A stretch of 64,000 bases of DNA from DASUPK01 sp963804595 (GCA_963804595.1 CAWDQZ010000003.1:124001-188000); one strand, 5' to 3'. Numbered from the stretch's first letter, positions 8,924 to 18,235 are shown. Numbers and translations are program-made. The notes: generated from the letters alone by a model not told the origin.

Positions 8924-10049
8924 CCTGGGCCCGCGCGAGGAGGAGCTCCTGCTGGAGGTCGTGCGCTCCGGCACGCTCTCCCGGGGTCCCAAGCTGGGGC
9001 AGTTCGAGGACGACTTCGGCGAGTGGCTCGGGGGCGGCTACGCGGTGGCCGTCTCGAGCGGCACCGCCGCGCTGCACCTGGGCGTTCGGGCAATGGGCTG
9101 GGGCGCTGGCGACGAGATCGTCACGAGCCCCTTCAGCTTCGTGGCGACCGCGAACTCGATCCTCTATGAGGGCGCTACCCCGGTCTTCTGCGACATCGAC
9201 CCGGTAACCCTGAACATCGATCCCGAGGCGGCAGGAGCGGCCGTCACCGAGGCGACCACTGGCCTGCTGCCCGTCCACATCTTCGGCTACCCGGCGGACC
9301 TGCCGGCCCTGTCGGCGATCGCCTCCGATCGCCGGCTGGGAATGCTCGAGGACGCCGCGCAGGCCCTCGGAGCGGTGGACGGGATGGGACGGAAGGTCGG
9401 AACCTCGGGCAACATCGCCGTCTTCGCCTTCTATCCGAACAAGCAGATGACGACCGGGGAGGGAGGCGTGCTGATCACTCCCGACAAGGACGTCGCTGAC
9501 CGGGTCGTGAGCGAACGGAACCAGGGACGCCCCGCGGAGAACGACGGCAAGGTCGAGCACGAGCGCGTCGGGTTCAACTACCGCCTCTCCGACCTGCAGG
9601 CCGCGATCGGCATCGCGCAGGTCGAGCGCCTCGACGAAATGCTCAATGCCCGCGAGAACGTCGCCGCTCTCTATCGCGAGCGGCTGACGCAGGTAGGCGC
9701 CAAACCCGCGGGTGAGGACGATCGCGCCGACTTCGTTCTGCCCTGCGAGAACAGTGGCGACGCGCGCAGGGGGTGGTTCGTCTTCGTCGTGCAGCTGCCC
9801 GTCGGGACCGACCGCGACGCGGTCATCTCCGCGCTGGAGCGGCGGGGCGTTGCGTCCAAGGCGTACCTGCCCTGCATCCATCTCCTGCCGCCCTATCGCG
9901 AGCGCTTCGGCTTCGTAGGAGGGGAGTTCCCCGTCGCGGAGCGAGCTTCCGAGCGCTCGCTGGCGCTTCCATTCTTCACCTCGATGACCGAGGGTCAGGT
10001 GGATCGAGTCTGCACGGCGCTCGCCGAGGCGCTCGGAAAGCAACCCTAG
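8892..10049 (+). CDS. DegT/DnrJ/EryC1/StrS-family aminotransferase
   Basis: PLP-dependent sugar aminotransferase family (fold type I). Family segments are SRGPKLGQFEDDF, AVSSGTAALHLG, the cofactor-binding EDAAQALGA, and the Schiff-base lysine in FYPNKQMTTGEGG near residue 187; the C-terminus ends with RSLALPFFTSMTEGQ, typical of the family. Length is 385 residues from the GTG at 8892, which overlaps the end of cimA. These enzymes usually sit in nucleotide-sugar, lipopolysaccharide or antibiotic clusters, but no sugar-modifying genes are nearby, so the substrate is unknown. Its overlap with cimA suggests co-transcription with amino-acid genes. Confidence 0.9.
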   Translation: MNEPIPLARPDLGPREEELLLEVVRSGTLSRGPKLGQFEDDFGEWLGGGYAVAVSSGTAALHLGVRAMGWGAGDEIVTSPFSFVATANSILYEGATPVFCDIDPVTLNIDPEAAGAAVTEATTGLLPVHIFGYPADLPALSAIASDRRLGMLEDAAQALGAVDGMGRKVGTSGNIAVFAFYPNKQMTTGEGGVLITPDKDVADRVVSERNQGRPAENDGKVEHERVGFNYRLSDLQAAIGIAQVERLDEMLNARENVAALYRERLTQVGAKPAGEDDRADFVLPCENSGDARRGWFVFVVQLPVGTDRDAVISALERRGVASKAYLPCIHLLPPYRERFGFVGGEFPVAERASERSLALPFFTSMTEGQVDRVCTALAEALGKQP

Positions 10050-10059
10050 ACTCAGGCCG

Positions 10060-11430
10060 ATGAGCCGCTTCGGCGAAGAACAGGATCCGCTGTTCCGGCG
10101 GATCAACTCCTCGATCTCATTCGACTGGCGCCTGGCGCCGTTCGATATCGCACAGTCCAAGGCGCACGCGCTCATCCTCGCGAAGCTGGAGGTTCTCAAC
10201 GACGTGGAGCTCGAGCAGATCACCGGCGGACTCGACAGCGTCGCCGAGGAGCTCGATCAGAGGACCTTCGAGTTCAGCGATGACGACGAGGACATCCACA
10301 TGGCGATCGAGCGGCGCCTCATCGAGCTGATCGGGCCCGTGGGGGGCAAGCTCCACACGGCGCGGTCGCGGAACGATCAGGTCGCGACCGATCTGGCGCT
10401 GCTCGTCAGGGCGCATTCGGCGCGCGCGATCGCGCTGCTCGAGTCGCTGATGGAGACGCTCGTGGCGCAGGCCGAGACGCACCGCGACTGGCCGGCGCCC
10501 GGGTACACCCACCTGCAGCGCGCCCAGCCGGTCTACCTCGGCCACCACCTGCTCGCGTACTTCTGGATGTTCCACCGCGATGCCGGGCGCTTCTTCCGGG
10601 TCGCCGAGGCGACCACCGAGATGCCGGCGGGCTCCGGGGCCCTGGCGGGACTCAACTGGGACGTGGATCGCGACGCCCTGGCGGCCGACCTCGGCTTCGC
10701 TCGGCCGTACGCCAACTCGCTGGACGCGGTGTCCAACCGGGACTTCGCCCTCGACTATCTCTCGGCGGCCGCGATCTGCGCCATGCACCTCTCGCGGCTC
10801 GGCGGCGAGATCGTGCTCTGGTCGAGCCAGGAGTTTGGTTTCGTCGAGCTGCCGGACTCGTTCGCGTCGGGCTCGAGCATCATGCCCCAGAAGAAGAATC
10901 CCGACGCCGCCGAGCTGCTGCGCGGCAAGGCGCCGCGCGTCGCGGCCTCACTGCAGAGCCTCCTCGGCACGATGCATGCCCTCCCGCTCGCCTACAGCAA
11001 GGACCTGCAGGAGGACAAGGAGCCGCTCTTCGACGCGGTCGACAACCTCGAGCTCTGCCTGGCCGCGGCCACCGGGATGATGGGCGGGATCGAGTTCAAG
11101 CGCGAGCGGCTGGCCGCCGCGGCGGAGGACGAGATGCTGGCCGCCACCGACCTGGCCGATGCCCTCGTGCAGGAGGGGGTTCCCTTCCGCGAGGCGCACG
11201 GGCTGGTCGGCGGGCTGGTGAAGACCGCCATCGACTCGGGCAGGTCCCTGTCCGAGCTGACCGACTCCGAGCTCAATGGCGTCCCCGAGGGCGCGCGCAA
11301 GGCGGTGCGGCGGGCACTCGAGGCCGGCCGCACGATCGAGTCGAAGGTCTCGCCCGGCGGCACGTCGTCCGCGCGGGTGAGGGAGCAACTCGAGCGGGCG
11401 CGCGAGGCGCTCACCGGCCTGCGCGCGTGA
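10060..11430 (+). CDS. argH: Argininosuccinate lyase
   Basis: Last step of arginine synthesis: splits argininosuccinate to arginine and fumarate. The fumarase/ASL signature GSSIMPQKKNPD lies near residue 275, and HTARSRNDQVATD and TPGYTHLQRAQP-like segments (here APGYTHLQRAQPV) hold the catalytic and substrate-binding residues. Length is 456 residues, normal. ATG at 10060 is preceded by TAGACT 7 nt upstream with no ribosome binding site, so it may have its own leaderless promoter. The stop overlaps the GTG of the next gene. Other arg genes are not in the window. Confidence 0.95.
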   Translation: MSRFGEEQDPLFRRINSSISFDWRLAPFDIAQSKAHALILAKLEVLNDVELEQITGGLDSVAEELDQRTFEFSDDDEDIHMAIERRLIELIGPVGGKLHTARSRNDQVATDLALLVRAHSARAIALLESLMETLVAQAETHRDWPAPGYTHLQRAQPVYLGHHLLAYFWMFHRDAGRFFRVAEATTEMPAGSGALAGLNWDVDRDALAADLGFARPYANSLDAVSNRDFALDYLSAAAICAMHLSRLGGEIVLWSSQEFGFVELPDSFASGSSIMPQKKNPDAAELLRGKAPRVAASLQSLLGTMHALPLAYSKDLQEDKEPLFDAVDNLELCLAAATGMMGGIEFKRERLAAAAEDEMLAATDLADALVQEGVPFREAHGLVGGLVKTAIDSGRSLSELTDSELNGVPEGARKAVRRALEAGRTIESKVSPGGTSSARVREQLERAREALTGLRA

Positions 11431-12011
11431 ACCGGGAGTTCTTCCACCGCTCCGTGCACGAGGTCGCGCGTGAGTTGATCGGCTGGCGGCTGGGCGTGGG
11501 GGAGACGGCCGGGATCATCGTCGAGACGGAGGCCTATGAGGCCAGCGACCCCGCCTGTCACGCCTACATCGGCAAGACCGCCCGGAACGAGGTTCTCTTC
11601 GGGCCGCCGGGACACGCCTACGTCTACCTCTCGTACGGAATCCACAACCTGCTCAACTTCGTCACCGAGCCGGAGGGCACCGCCTCGGCCGTGCTGATCC
11701 GGGCGCTGGAGCCGACAGACGGGATCGACCTCATGAAGGAGCGACGTGGGCGTGACGACGTCGAAGGGCTCTGCTCGGGCCCCGGCAAGCTCACCGAGGC
11801 GCTCGGCGTGGATCTCTCGCTGAACGGGGCGGACCTCCTCGCCCCGCCGTTCGAGCTCGATCCGGCCATCGGAGAGTGGGCGGCGGCCGAGGTGCTCACC
11901 GGCCCGCGCATAGGCATCACGAAGGCTGCCGAGCTGCCCTGGCGCTACTGCGCCGGCGGCAACCGATTCGTCTCGCGCCCCTGGCCGATCGCGGTCACGA
12001 GGGCTGCCTGA
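11427..12011 (+). CDS. 3-methyladenine DNA glycosylase (AAG/MPG family)
   Basis: Base-excision repair glycosylase that removes alkylated purines. The catalytic glutamate is in IIVETEAYEASDPACHA near residue 35, the intercalating tyrosine region is AYVYLSYGIHNLLNF, and GPGKLTEALGV is a further family motif. Length is 194 residues, at the short end for the family. GTG at 11427 overlaps the argH stop, so it is probably co-translated with argH, a frequent pairing without an obvious functional link. Confidence 0.92.
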   Translation: MNREFFHRSVHEVARELIGWRLGVGETAGIIVETEAYEASDPACHAYIGKTARNEVLFGPPGHAYVYLSYGIHNLLNFVTEPEGTASAVLIRALEPTDGIDLMKERRGRDDVEGLCSGPGKLTEALGVDLSLNGADLLAPPFELDPAIGEWAAAEVLTGPRIGITKAAELPWRYCAGGNRFVSRPWPIAVTRAA

Positions 12012-12174
12012 GGCGAGCCGCGTCGGCCTGGGCGTTCGCCTGAGCGAGTGCTGCTTTGCAGGGAAACCAGCCGTCTCAGTGAGCGAGGGATCAGTAGGGG
12101 GGCACCGCACCGCGGTCGGCGGGTCACCTTCCTCGCAATCCGCGAGAAAAACGTGCTGCCCCTGCGCGACCAGA

Positions 12175-12203
12175 TTGACCGCGTCCCCTCCGTCGCATAG
12201 GGT
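12175..12203 (+). promoter_or_regulatory. Sigma70-type promoter of the beta-helix protein
   Basis: TTGACC (12175-12180), a 17-nt spacer, and TAGGGT (12198-12203), about 30 nt before the ATG at 12233. The same TAGGGT -10 occurs at other likely promoters here, for example the small RNA at 35.2 kb. Confidence 0.55.
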
Positions 12204-12232
12204 CGGCGGAAAGGCGAATAGGGGAGAGGGAC

Positions 12233-13444
12233 ATGACTCAGCGGCGGCGCAGGAAGCGCCAGAGGCAGCTCAGGCACGGACGTCACGTGGGATTGGGCCG
12301 GAAGCGAGTGGCCGTAGGAACCGGCTTGTCGGTTGGCGCAGCTCTCGGCATGACCGCGACTGCTCAGGCCACCGACTACACGGTCAACAATACGAACCCG
12401 TCGGGGTCCGGCAGCCTTGCCCAGGCAATGATCGACCAGAACAACGGCACCGGACCGGACCGCGTCCTCTTTCAGTCGGGCCTCTCCGGGTCGATCACGC
12501 TGACGAGTGACCTGACGGCTGTGGACGAGCCGCTTCAGATACTCGGCCCAGGCGCCAACGTGCTGGCGATCAACGGCAACAACGCCCATCGGATCTTTAC
12601 CGTCGTCAGTGGCGGGGACCTAACCGTCTCCGGCCTCACGATGACGAATGGCAACCCGACGGGCGCGGGGGGAGCGATTGTGAGCAACGGCGCCACCCTG
12701 ACCGTCCAGGATTCCAATATCTCTGGGAATACCGGCTACGGAGGTGGGATCTACTCGGGCTACGGAACCCTCACTGTGGAGCGATCCACCGTCAGCGGAA
12801 ACGACACATACGGCATTCGTACCCGCTACAACGACATCACGATCCAGGACTCCACCATCGCGGGCAATGTGGACTTCGGGCTGCGCATCAGCCGGTCGAG
12901 CGCACAGGTCGAGAACTCGACGATCAGCGGGAACACAGCGGCCGGGCTCGGTGGTTTCTACGGCTACTTCGACCTGACCAGCACGGTCGTCTCCGACGCC
13001 GGAGCGGGCCCCGACCTCTTCAATTACGGCAATTCCTCGTTCTCGGCCGACTTCAGCTTGATCGAGAACACCGGTGGGAACACGATCACCGGCGCGAACA
13101 ACATCACCGGCACTGATCCGGCGCTTGGCGCACTGGGTCCCAATGGTGGCCCGACTCCGACGAAGCGCCCGTCCGACACCAGCCTGCTGCTCGACAAGGG
13201 ATCCGGGGGCGGCACCGATCAGCGCGGCCAGCCGCGACCCTTCGACATCGCGAGCATCCCCAACGTCGGCAACGGCGCCGACATCGGGGCCGTCGAGCTG
13301 CAGGCGTCGGACTTCTCCGCACCGGTAGCCCCAGCGCCGGCGACGCCGACCACGTCGAAGAAGAAGAAGTGCAAAAAGAAGAAGGGCAAGAAGGGCAGCG
13401 CCCAGAGCGCCAAGAAGAAGTGCAAGAAGAAAAAGAAGAAGTGA
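12233..13444 (+). CDS. Secreted right-handed parallel beta-helix protein with Lys/Cys-rich tail
   Basis: Exported surface protein of unknown role. An Arg-rich start is followed by a hydrophobic segment with cleavage near TATAQA (residue about 45). The body contains repeated beta-helix rungs such as LTVQDSNISGNTGYGG, LTVERSTVSGNDTYG and AQVENSTISGNTAAG (residues about 110-250). A Gly/Asp-rich cap similar to the choice-of-anchor Q type (DQRGQPRPFD, GADIGAVEL) follows. The last 35 residues are almost all Lys with two KKKC units separated by a SAQSAKK linker. A related tail survives in the gene fragment at about 50.2 kb. GGGGAGAGGG precedes the ATG. Such helices often bind or cut polysaccharide, but no catalytic residues can be assigned. 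Confidence 0.82.
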   Translation: MTQRRRRKRQRQLRHGRHVGLGRKRVAVGTGLSVGAALGMTATAQATDYTVNNTNPSGSGSLAQAMIDQNNGTGPDRVLFQSGLSGSITLTSDLTAVDEPLQILGPGANVLAINGNNAHRIFTVVSGGDLTVSGLTMTNGNPTGAGGAIVSNGATLTVQDSNISGNTGYGGGIYSGYGTLTVERSTVSGNDTYGIRTRYNDITIQDSTIAGNVDFGLRISRSSAQVENSTISGNTAAGLGGFYGYFDLTSTVVSDAGAGPDLFNYGNSSFSADFSLIENTGGNTITGANNITGTDPALGALGPNGGPTPTKRPSDTSLLLDKGSGGGTDQRGQPRPFDIASIPNVGNGADIGAVELQASDFSAPVAPAPATPTTSKKKKCKKKKGKKGSAQSAKKKCKKKKKK

Positions 13445-13595
13445 CCTGACCGGCGCCGTGGAGGGCGGCCTGCGGAAGCCTTGGCTGACGGGCGATTCGG
13501 GAACAGCCGCTTTGGACGAATAGCGGCACCCAGCCGCTGCGGCAGGTTGACGCCGAGTCTCCGCTTGACGAACCTCCTCACCCGATTTCGAGCTC

Positions 13596-13618
13596 TTGAC
13601 CCCTGTATACGGGGTCAA
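13596..13618. repeat. 23-bp palindrome between convergent genes
   Basis: Perfect 8-bp arms TTGACCCC and GGGGTCAA around TGTATAC. It lies in the 211-nt gap between the 3' ends of the beta-helix and PBP genes. There is no T-run, so a simple terminator is unlikely; a protein-binding site is possible. The rest of this gap shows nothing recognisable. Confidence 0.5.
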
Positions 13619-13655
13619 TCGCACGAAACCGCTGCCTTGCGTGACGAGCGGGCGC

Positions 13656-16600
13656 CTAGAGACCGGTGCCGCCGGTGCCGCCGGCGGTCCCACCGGTGCC
13701 GCCACCGCCGCCAGCGCTCGGGGCAGAGGGCGGGGGCGCAGCGGCCGGTCCACCGCCACCTCCGCCTCCACCGCCGGTGTCGCCGCCTCCACCTCCGCCG
13801 CCGGAGGAGGAGCTCGAGGACGAGCTGGAGGGCGCGGAGTAGTACGTGGTCCCGGAGTCAGAGCTGGTGGTCGTCGAGCTCGAGTCCCCCTTGTTGCTCG
13901 CCTCGGCCTTGTGCTGGCTGTAGATCGACTCGATCGCGGCCATGATGCGGCCCCAGATCAGGGCCGGGTAGGTGCCGCCGTCCACGGGACCCCCGTTGTA
14001 GTCGCTGGTCATCGGCGTGTTGGTATCGGCGTGCCCGACCCAGACGCAGGCCGTGAAGTGGTCGGTGCCGCCACAGAACCAGGCGTCGCCGTTGTTCTCG
14101 GTCGTGCCGGTCTTGCCCCAGGCGTTGTGCCCGGCGGCCTGGGCGAGGACGCCGGTGCCCTGGAGGACGTTCTCGTGAAGGATGGTCCTCATCGTCGAGG
14201 CGACCCCGGAGGAGAGGACGCGAATCTTGCGCGGCTTGTCCTCCGCGATCGTGTCGCCGTTGGGGTCGCTGACCTTGTCGATGGCGGTCGGTGCGAGCTG
14301 ATAGGGCGTGTCGTTGGGGCCCGGGCTCGCGTCGAGGTTGCCGCCGACGCGCTCCCCGTCCGCTGAGATCGTCTGGTAGGCGTGCGCCATCTCGAGCGGG
14401 CTGACGCCCGGGTCGATCGCGCCGAGGACCATCGACGGGTTGGTCGAGAACTTGGTGTCGATGCCCATCTCGTGGGCCGTGTGCGCGATCCGCTTCGTGC
14501 CGCCGCGGACCGCCGGGCTGCCGCCGCAGCCGGAGGTGCAGCGCAGGGTGTGACCGAGGGCCAGCTCGGCGTACACCGAGTTGTCGGAGTGGATCGTCGC
14601 GGTCTCCAGGCTCGAGCTGCCGTAGTACTCGTCGCCGTAGTTGTGGACGTCGAAGTACTCGTTCTTCGAGTGCGGGACCTTGAAGATCTTCTCGTTCGAG
14701 GCGTAGCTGGTGCCGGGCGAGATGCCCTGACTGAGCGCCGTCGCGAGGGTGAACGGCTTGAAGGACGAACCCGGCTGGCGGTGGCCGTTCGTCGCGAGGT
14801 TGAACGGATGGTTCTGGTAGTCGTTGCCGCCGACCATCGCCTTGACGCCGCCCGTCTCGTTGTCCAGCACGACCACCGAGGCCGTCGGGGCGACGCCGGA
14901 AAGGGTGCTCTGCGCAATCTCCTGGGCGGTGTTCTGCATCTGCATGTCGAGCGTGCTGTGCACTATGAGACCGCCGCCGAACGCCCGGCCAGGGCCATAG
15001 AGGTCGACGACCTGCTGACGCAGCCAGGAGGTGAAGTAGGGGGCCTCGGACTCAACCGACGGCTTGGCGAGCTCGGAGGCGGCCGGGAGCTGTGTCTTGA
15101 CGCCCTGGTCGTACTCCATCTGGTCGATGTCGCCCTCGTCGAGCATCTTCTGCAGTACGAGGTTGCGCCGGTCCTGTGCGGCCTGCGGGTTGATCCGCGG
15201 CGAGAAGGCCGAGGGTGAGGTGATGATCCCGGCCAGCATCGCCGCCTCCGGCGGCGTGAGGTCCTTGGCGCACATCTCGTGGCCGGGCTGCCCGCAGCCG
15301 GGGTGACTCCAGCCGAAGTAAGTCCGCGCGGCGGCCTCGATTCCGTAGGCACCCTCGCCGAAGTAGATGGTGTTCAGGTACTCGGTGAGGATCTTGTCCT
15401 TGTCCCAGTGCCGCTCGATCTCGTAGGCGAGCGCGGCCTCGCGGAATTTCTGGAAGACGGTCCGGCTGTTCTGCGCCGCGAGGGCGTTCTTCACGAACTG
15501 CTCGGTGATCGTGGAGCCTCCCTGCGTGGAGCCGCCGGGGACCAGGTTCTCGATCCCGGCTCGGAACAGCCCCTGAAGGTCGACGCCGTTGTGCTCGTAG
15601 AAGCGGCGATCCTCGATCGCGACGGCCGCCTCCTTCATGTAGGGAGAGATGTCGCCGGAGCCGATCAGGATCCGGTTGTCGTTGCTGAGCAGGGTCCCGA
15701 TCTTGTTGCCCTGGTCGTCGACGACCTCGGAGTTCTTCGCCTCCGCGAATTCCTTCTTGGCCTCCAGCTGAGGCAGATCCTGGGTGATCGACATCATCAT
15801 CCCGAAGAAGAACGCGACCAGCCCGAGGGCGCCGAGGCCGACGACCAGGATCAGCAGCCGGAGCTTCTTGATGCGGCCCGGCTTGGGCTTGCGCGGGCGG
15901 CGGGCGCTGATCCGCCGCGGCAGTCGGGGAGGGGGAGGCTTGCCGGCACCGGCGGGCTGCGGCTGAGATATCCGTGCGGGGACCCGCTCACGCAGGGCGC
16001 TGACGCGATCCCGGCTCTCCTCGATCCGCTCCTTGCCGACCCGGCGGAGACCCTGGAGCCCGTTGTCGAAGGCGTTTCTGATGGCGGAGCCCCGGCGCGC
16101 GACGCGGCCCTTCTGGGGCTGCGTGGCGAGCACGGACTCGAAGTCGTCATCCTCGTTCTCTGGCCCATCGGCGCGCTCCAGCCGGGCGCGCTCCTCGTCG
16201 AAGTCGAGAATGGGGCTGGGGCGCCTCGACGCGCGGCGCCTCGCCTCCTTGGCGAAGTTGCGCGCCTCTCCCGGCGTCGGCGGCCCGGCGGGGCCGTCGT
16301 CACGCTCGCGGAGGGGGGAGAGGCTGCCGGGCTCGAAGACGTCGCCGCCGAAGCTCAGCCAGTCGTCATCGTCCGCCTCGCCGGGGCGCCGGGGGGACTT
16401 GGGCTCAGGCGGCTTCGGCCTGGGCGGCGGCGCCGGAGGCGCGTCGTCGGCGTGCTCCTCCTCGTCGGCGTAGAGGAGCTCGCCGCGACGGTCGAGCAGC
16501 TGCCTGGCCCGGGCGGCGTACCCCCCGGGGCCGTTGCCCGATCCGTTTCCGGACCCACTCTCCCTCGAGCCCTTGGCGCGCGCGCCGTTGCCGTTGCCGT

Positions 16601-16730
16601 GCGACCCATTGCCGGCGCGAAGGCGGCGGCGCTCGGTGGCGTCGCCCGAGTCCTCGGGGTCGCCCGAGTCCGTCCGCGAAGCGGATCGGCCCCGGTCTAC
16701 GTCGAAGTCGAAATCGAAGTCGTCTGTCAT
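13656..16730 (-). CDS. Bifunctional class A penicillin-binding protein (transglycosylase/transpeptidase)
   Basis: Peptidoglycan polymerase anchored in the membrane. Read from ATG at 16730 (MTDDFDFDFD), it has about 290 cytoplasmic residues that are acidic, Pro/Gly-rich and probably disordered. One membrane helix (LLILVVGLGALGLVAFFFG) follows, then the GT51 domain with EDRRFYEHNGVDLQG near residue 375. The transpeptidase carries the nucleophile motif SSFKPF, SDNSVYAEL and KTGTTENNGDAWF. The last 70 residues are Ser, Gly and Pro repeats, likely wall-spanning. Length is 1024 residues against about 700-850 for most relatives. An upstream in-frame start at 16829 exists but adds a basic stretch without homology. 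It is divergent from tyrS. Confidence 0.95.
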   Translation of the reverse strand: MTDDFDFDFDVDRGRSASRTDSGDPEDSGDATERRRLRAGNGSHGNGNGARAKGSRESGSGNGSGNGPGGYAARARQLLDRRGELLYADEEEHADDAPPAPPPRPKPPEPKSPRRPGEADDDDWLSFGGDVFEPGSLSPLRERDDGPAGPPTPGEARNFAKEARRRASRRPSPILDFDEERARLERADGPENEDDDFESVLATQPQKGRVARRGSAIRNAFDNGLQGLRRVGKERIEESRDRVSALRERVPARISQPQPAGAGKPPPPRLPRRISARRPRKPKPGRIKKLRLLILVVGLGALGLVAFFFGMMMSITQDLPQLEAKKEFAEAKNSEVVDDQGNKIGTLLSNDNRILIGSGDISPYMKEAAVAIEDRRFYEHNGVDLQGLFRAGIENLVPGGSTQGGSTITEQFVKNALAAQNSRTVFQKFREAALAYEIERHWDKDKILTEYLNTIYFGEGAYGIEAAARTYFGWSHPGCGQPGHEMCAKDLTPPEAAMLAGIITSPSAFSPRINPQAAQDRRNLVLQKMLDEGDIDQMEYDQGVKTQLPAASELAKPSVESEAPYFTSWLRQQVVDLYGPGRAFGGGLIVHSTLDMQMQNTAQEIAQSTLSGVAPTASVVVLDNETGGVKAMVGGNDYQNHPFNLATNGHRQPGSSFKPFTLATALSQGISPGTSYASNEKIFKVPHSKNEYFDVHNYGDEYYGSSSLETATIHSDNSVYAELALGHTLRCTSGCGGSPAVRGGTKRIAHTAHEMGIDTKFSTNPSMVLGAIDPGVSPLEMAHAYQTISADGERVGGNLDASPGPNDTPYQLAPTAIDKVSDPNGDTIAEDKPRKIRVLSSGVASTMRTILHENVLQGTGVLAQAAGHNAWGKTGTTENNGDAWFCGGTDHFTACVWVGHADTNTPMTSDYNGGPVDGGTYPALIWGRIMAAIESIYSQHKAEASNKGDSSSTTTSSDSGTTYYSAPSSSSSSSSSGGGGGGGDTGGGGGGGGGPAAAPPPSAPSAGGGGGTGGTAGGTGGTGL

Positions 16731-16928
16731 GTGAGATGAGCGACGCCGCGGTCGCTCGCGCCCGGATCCAGATTGCGCCTGGGCATTGACTCTAAGGACA
16801 CCGGCTGACGTGGGTTGTTGCACACCCATGGGACAGCGTCGCCCGGCCAGGCGGAAGCGGTGAGTCTAGCAGCGGCTTTTCGCCCCAATTCCGGTTCGGA
16901 AGGGCCTCCCGACTAGGCTTCCGCAGGC

Positions 16929-18095
16929 ATGCCCGACCTCGAAACGCTCATGCGCGGGGCCGAGGAGGTCCTGCCCGAGGGCCAACTCGAAAAGCAGCTC
17001 GCCGAGGGCGCGTCGCTCCGTGTCAAGCTCGGGATCGATCCGAGCACGGCCGACATCCACCTGGGCCATGTCGTGGTCCTCACAAAGCTGGCGCAGTTCC
17101 AGGAGGCCGGCCACACGGTCGTCCTGATCATCGGGGACTTCACCGCTCTGGTCGGCGATCCGAGCGGCCGCGACACGACGCGTCCCGTGCTCACCCCCGA
17201 GCAGATCGAGGCCAACGCGCAGACCTACCAGGACCAGGCCTTCAAGGTGCTCGACCGCGAGCGTACCGAGGTGCGCCGCAACAGCGAGTGGCTGGACATG
17301 CCGGTGCAGGACCTGTTCAGGCTCCTCGGCAAGACCACCGTGGCGCGGCTCCTCGAACGGGAGGACTTCACCAAGCGGATGAGGGCCGACCAGCCGATCT
17401 CTTCGCTGGAGCTGATCTATCCGGTGCTCCAGGGATACGACTCGGTGGCGATCCGCGCCGACGTCGAGCTCGGGGGGACCGACCAGAAGTTCAACCTGCT
17501 GTTCGCCAGGGACATCCAACGCGCCTACGACGTGCCGCAGCAGTCGGTCATGACCATGCCGATCCTGCCGGGCACCGACGGCAAGCAGAAAATGAGCAAG
17601 TCGCTCGGCAACCACGTCGGGGTGACCGACCCGCCGGAGGAGATGTTCGGGAAGCTCATGAGCGTGCCCGACGAGGCGATGAGCGCGTACTACGAGCTGC
17701 TCCTCGGTGAACAGGAGCCCGGAGGCCATCCGGCCGAGGCCAAGCGCGCGCTCGCGCGCAGGATCGTGGAGCGCTTCCATGGCACCGAGGCCGCCCGCGA
17801 GGCTGAGGAGAGGTTCGACACCGTGCACGTCTCCCACGGAGTGCCCGAGGACATACCGGTGGTCTCGCTCGGCGACGCTGTGGGAGCCGGAGGGAACGGG
17901 GAGGTCCACCTGCCGGCGCTGATCGCCGGGATCTTCGAAATCTCCAGCAGCGAGGCGCGCCGCCTGATCACCCAGGGAGGGGTCAAGCTCGACGGCGAGG
18001 GGATCGACCCAGACCGCCTCGACGTGCCGCTCGAGCAGCTCTCCGGCCGTGTCCTCCAGGTTGGGAAACGCCGCTTCGCACGGCTGGGTCCTTGA
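16929..18095 (+). CDS. tyrS: Tyrosyl-tRNA synthetase
   Basis: Class I aminoacyl-tRNA synthetase charging tRNA-Tyr. The HIGH-type motif is HLGH in STADIHLGHVVVL near residue 40, the KMSKS loop is GKQKMSKSLGNH near residue 220, and a C-terminal S4-like RNA-binding domain follows (ARRLITQGGVKLDGE). Length is 388 residues. TAGGCT lies 9 nt before the ATG with no ribosome binding site, so the mRNA is probably leaderless. The stop codon overlaps the -35 box of the promoter that leads into the rRNA operon leader. Confidence 0.95.
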   Translation: MPDLETLMRGAEEVLPEGQLEKQLAEGASLRVKLGIDPSTADIHLGHVVVLTKLAQFQEAGHTVVLIIGDFTALVGDPSGRDTTRPVLTPEQIEANAQTYQDQAFKVLDRERTEVRRNSEWLDMPVQDLFRLLGKTTVARLLEREDFTKRMRADQPISSLELIYPVLQGYDSVAIRADVELGGTDQKFNLLFARDIQRAYDVPQQSVMTMPILPGTDGKQKMSKSLGNHVGVTDPPEEMFGKLMSVPDEAMSAYYELLLGEQEPGGHPAEAKRALARRIVERFHGTEAAREAEERFDTVHVSHGVPEDIPVVSLGDAVGAGGNGEVHLPALIAGIFEISSSEARRLITQGGVKLDGEGIDPDRLDVPLEQLSGRVLQVGKRRFARLGP

Positions 18096-18121
18096 ACAGG
18101 ACCGCCTTATCGGGCTATACT
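18092..18121 (+). promoter_or_regulatory. Promoter upstream of the rRNA leader
   Basis: TTGAAC (18092-18097), 18-nt spacer, TATACT (18116-18121). It is the only good sigma70-like promoter visible between tyrS and the 16S gene, and its -35 overlaps the tyrS stop codon. Confidence 0.65.
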
Positions 18122-18126
18122 CCGCG

Positions 18127-18235
18127 GTCGCTCTTGCGACGGTTTTCAGAAGGAGCAACCTCGTAGCGAGGAGTCCAGACCCGGCCGGCACGTGTCCGGC
18201 CCATCTTGGGCCCCTCTCGACGAGGGGCCCTTTTT
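18127..18235 (+). ncRNA. Structured leader RNA ending in an intrinsic terminator, upstream of 16S
   Basis: About 109 nt with four predicted hairpins: GTCGC-TCTT-GCGAC (18127-18140), CCTCG-TAG-CGAGG (18159-18171), GGCCGG-loop-CCGGCC (18183-18201) and a GC-rich terminator. It starts at the transcription start expected from the TATACT promoter. It could be a free small RNA, or an attenuator controlling read-through into the rRNA operon. No open reading frame with a start codon and ribosome binding site is seen. I do not recognise it as a known RNA family. Confidence 0.55.
18208..18235 (+). terminator. Intrinsic terminator in the rRNA leader
   Basis: GGGCCCCTC (18208-18216) pairs perfectly with GAGGGGCCC (18222-18230) across a 5-nt loop and is followed by TTTTT. 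Its position between the promoter and boxA/16S is unusual. Confidence 0.8.
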
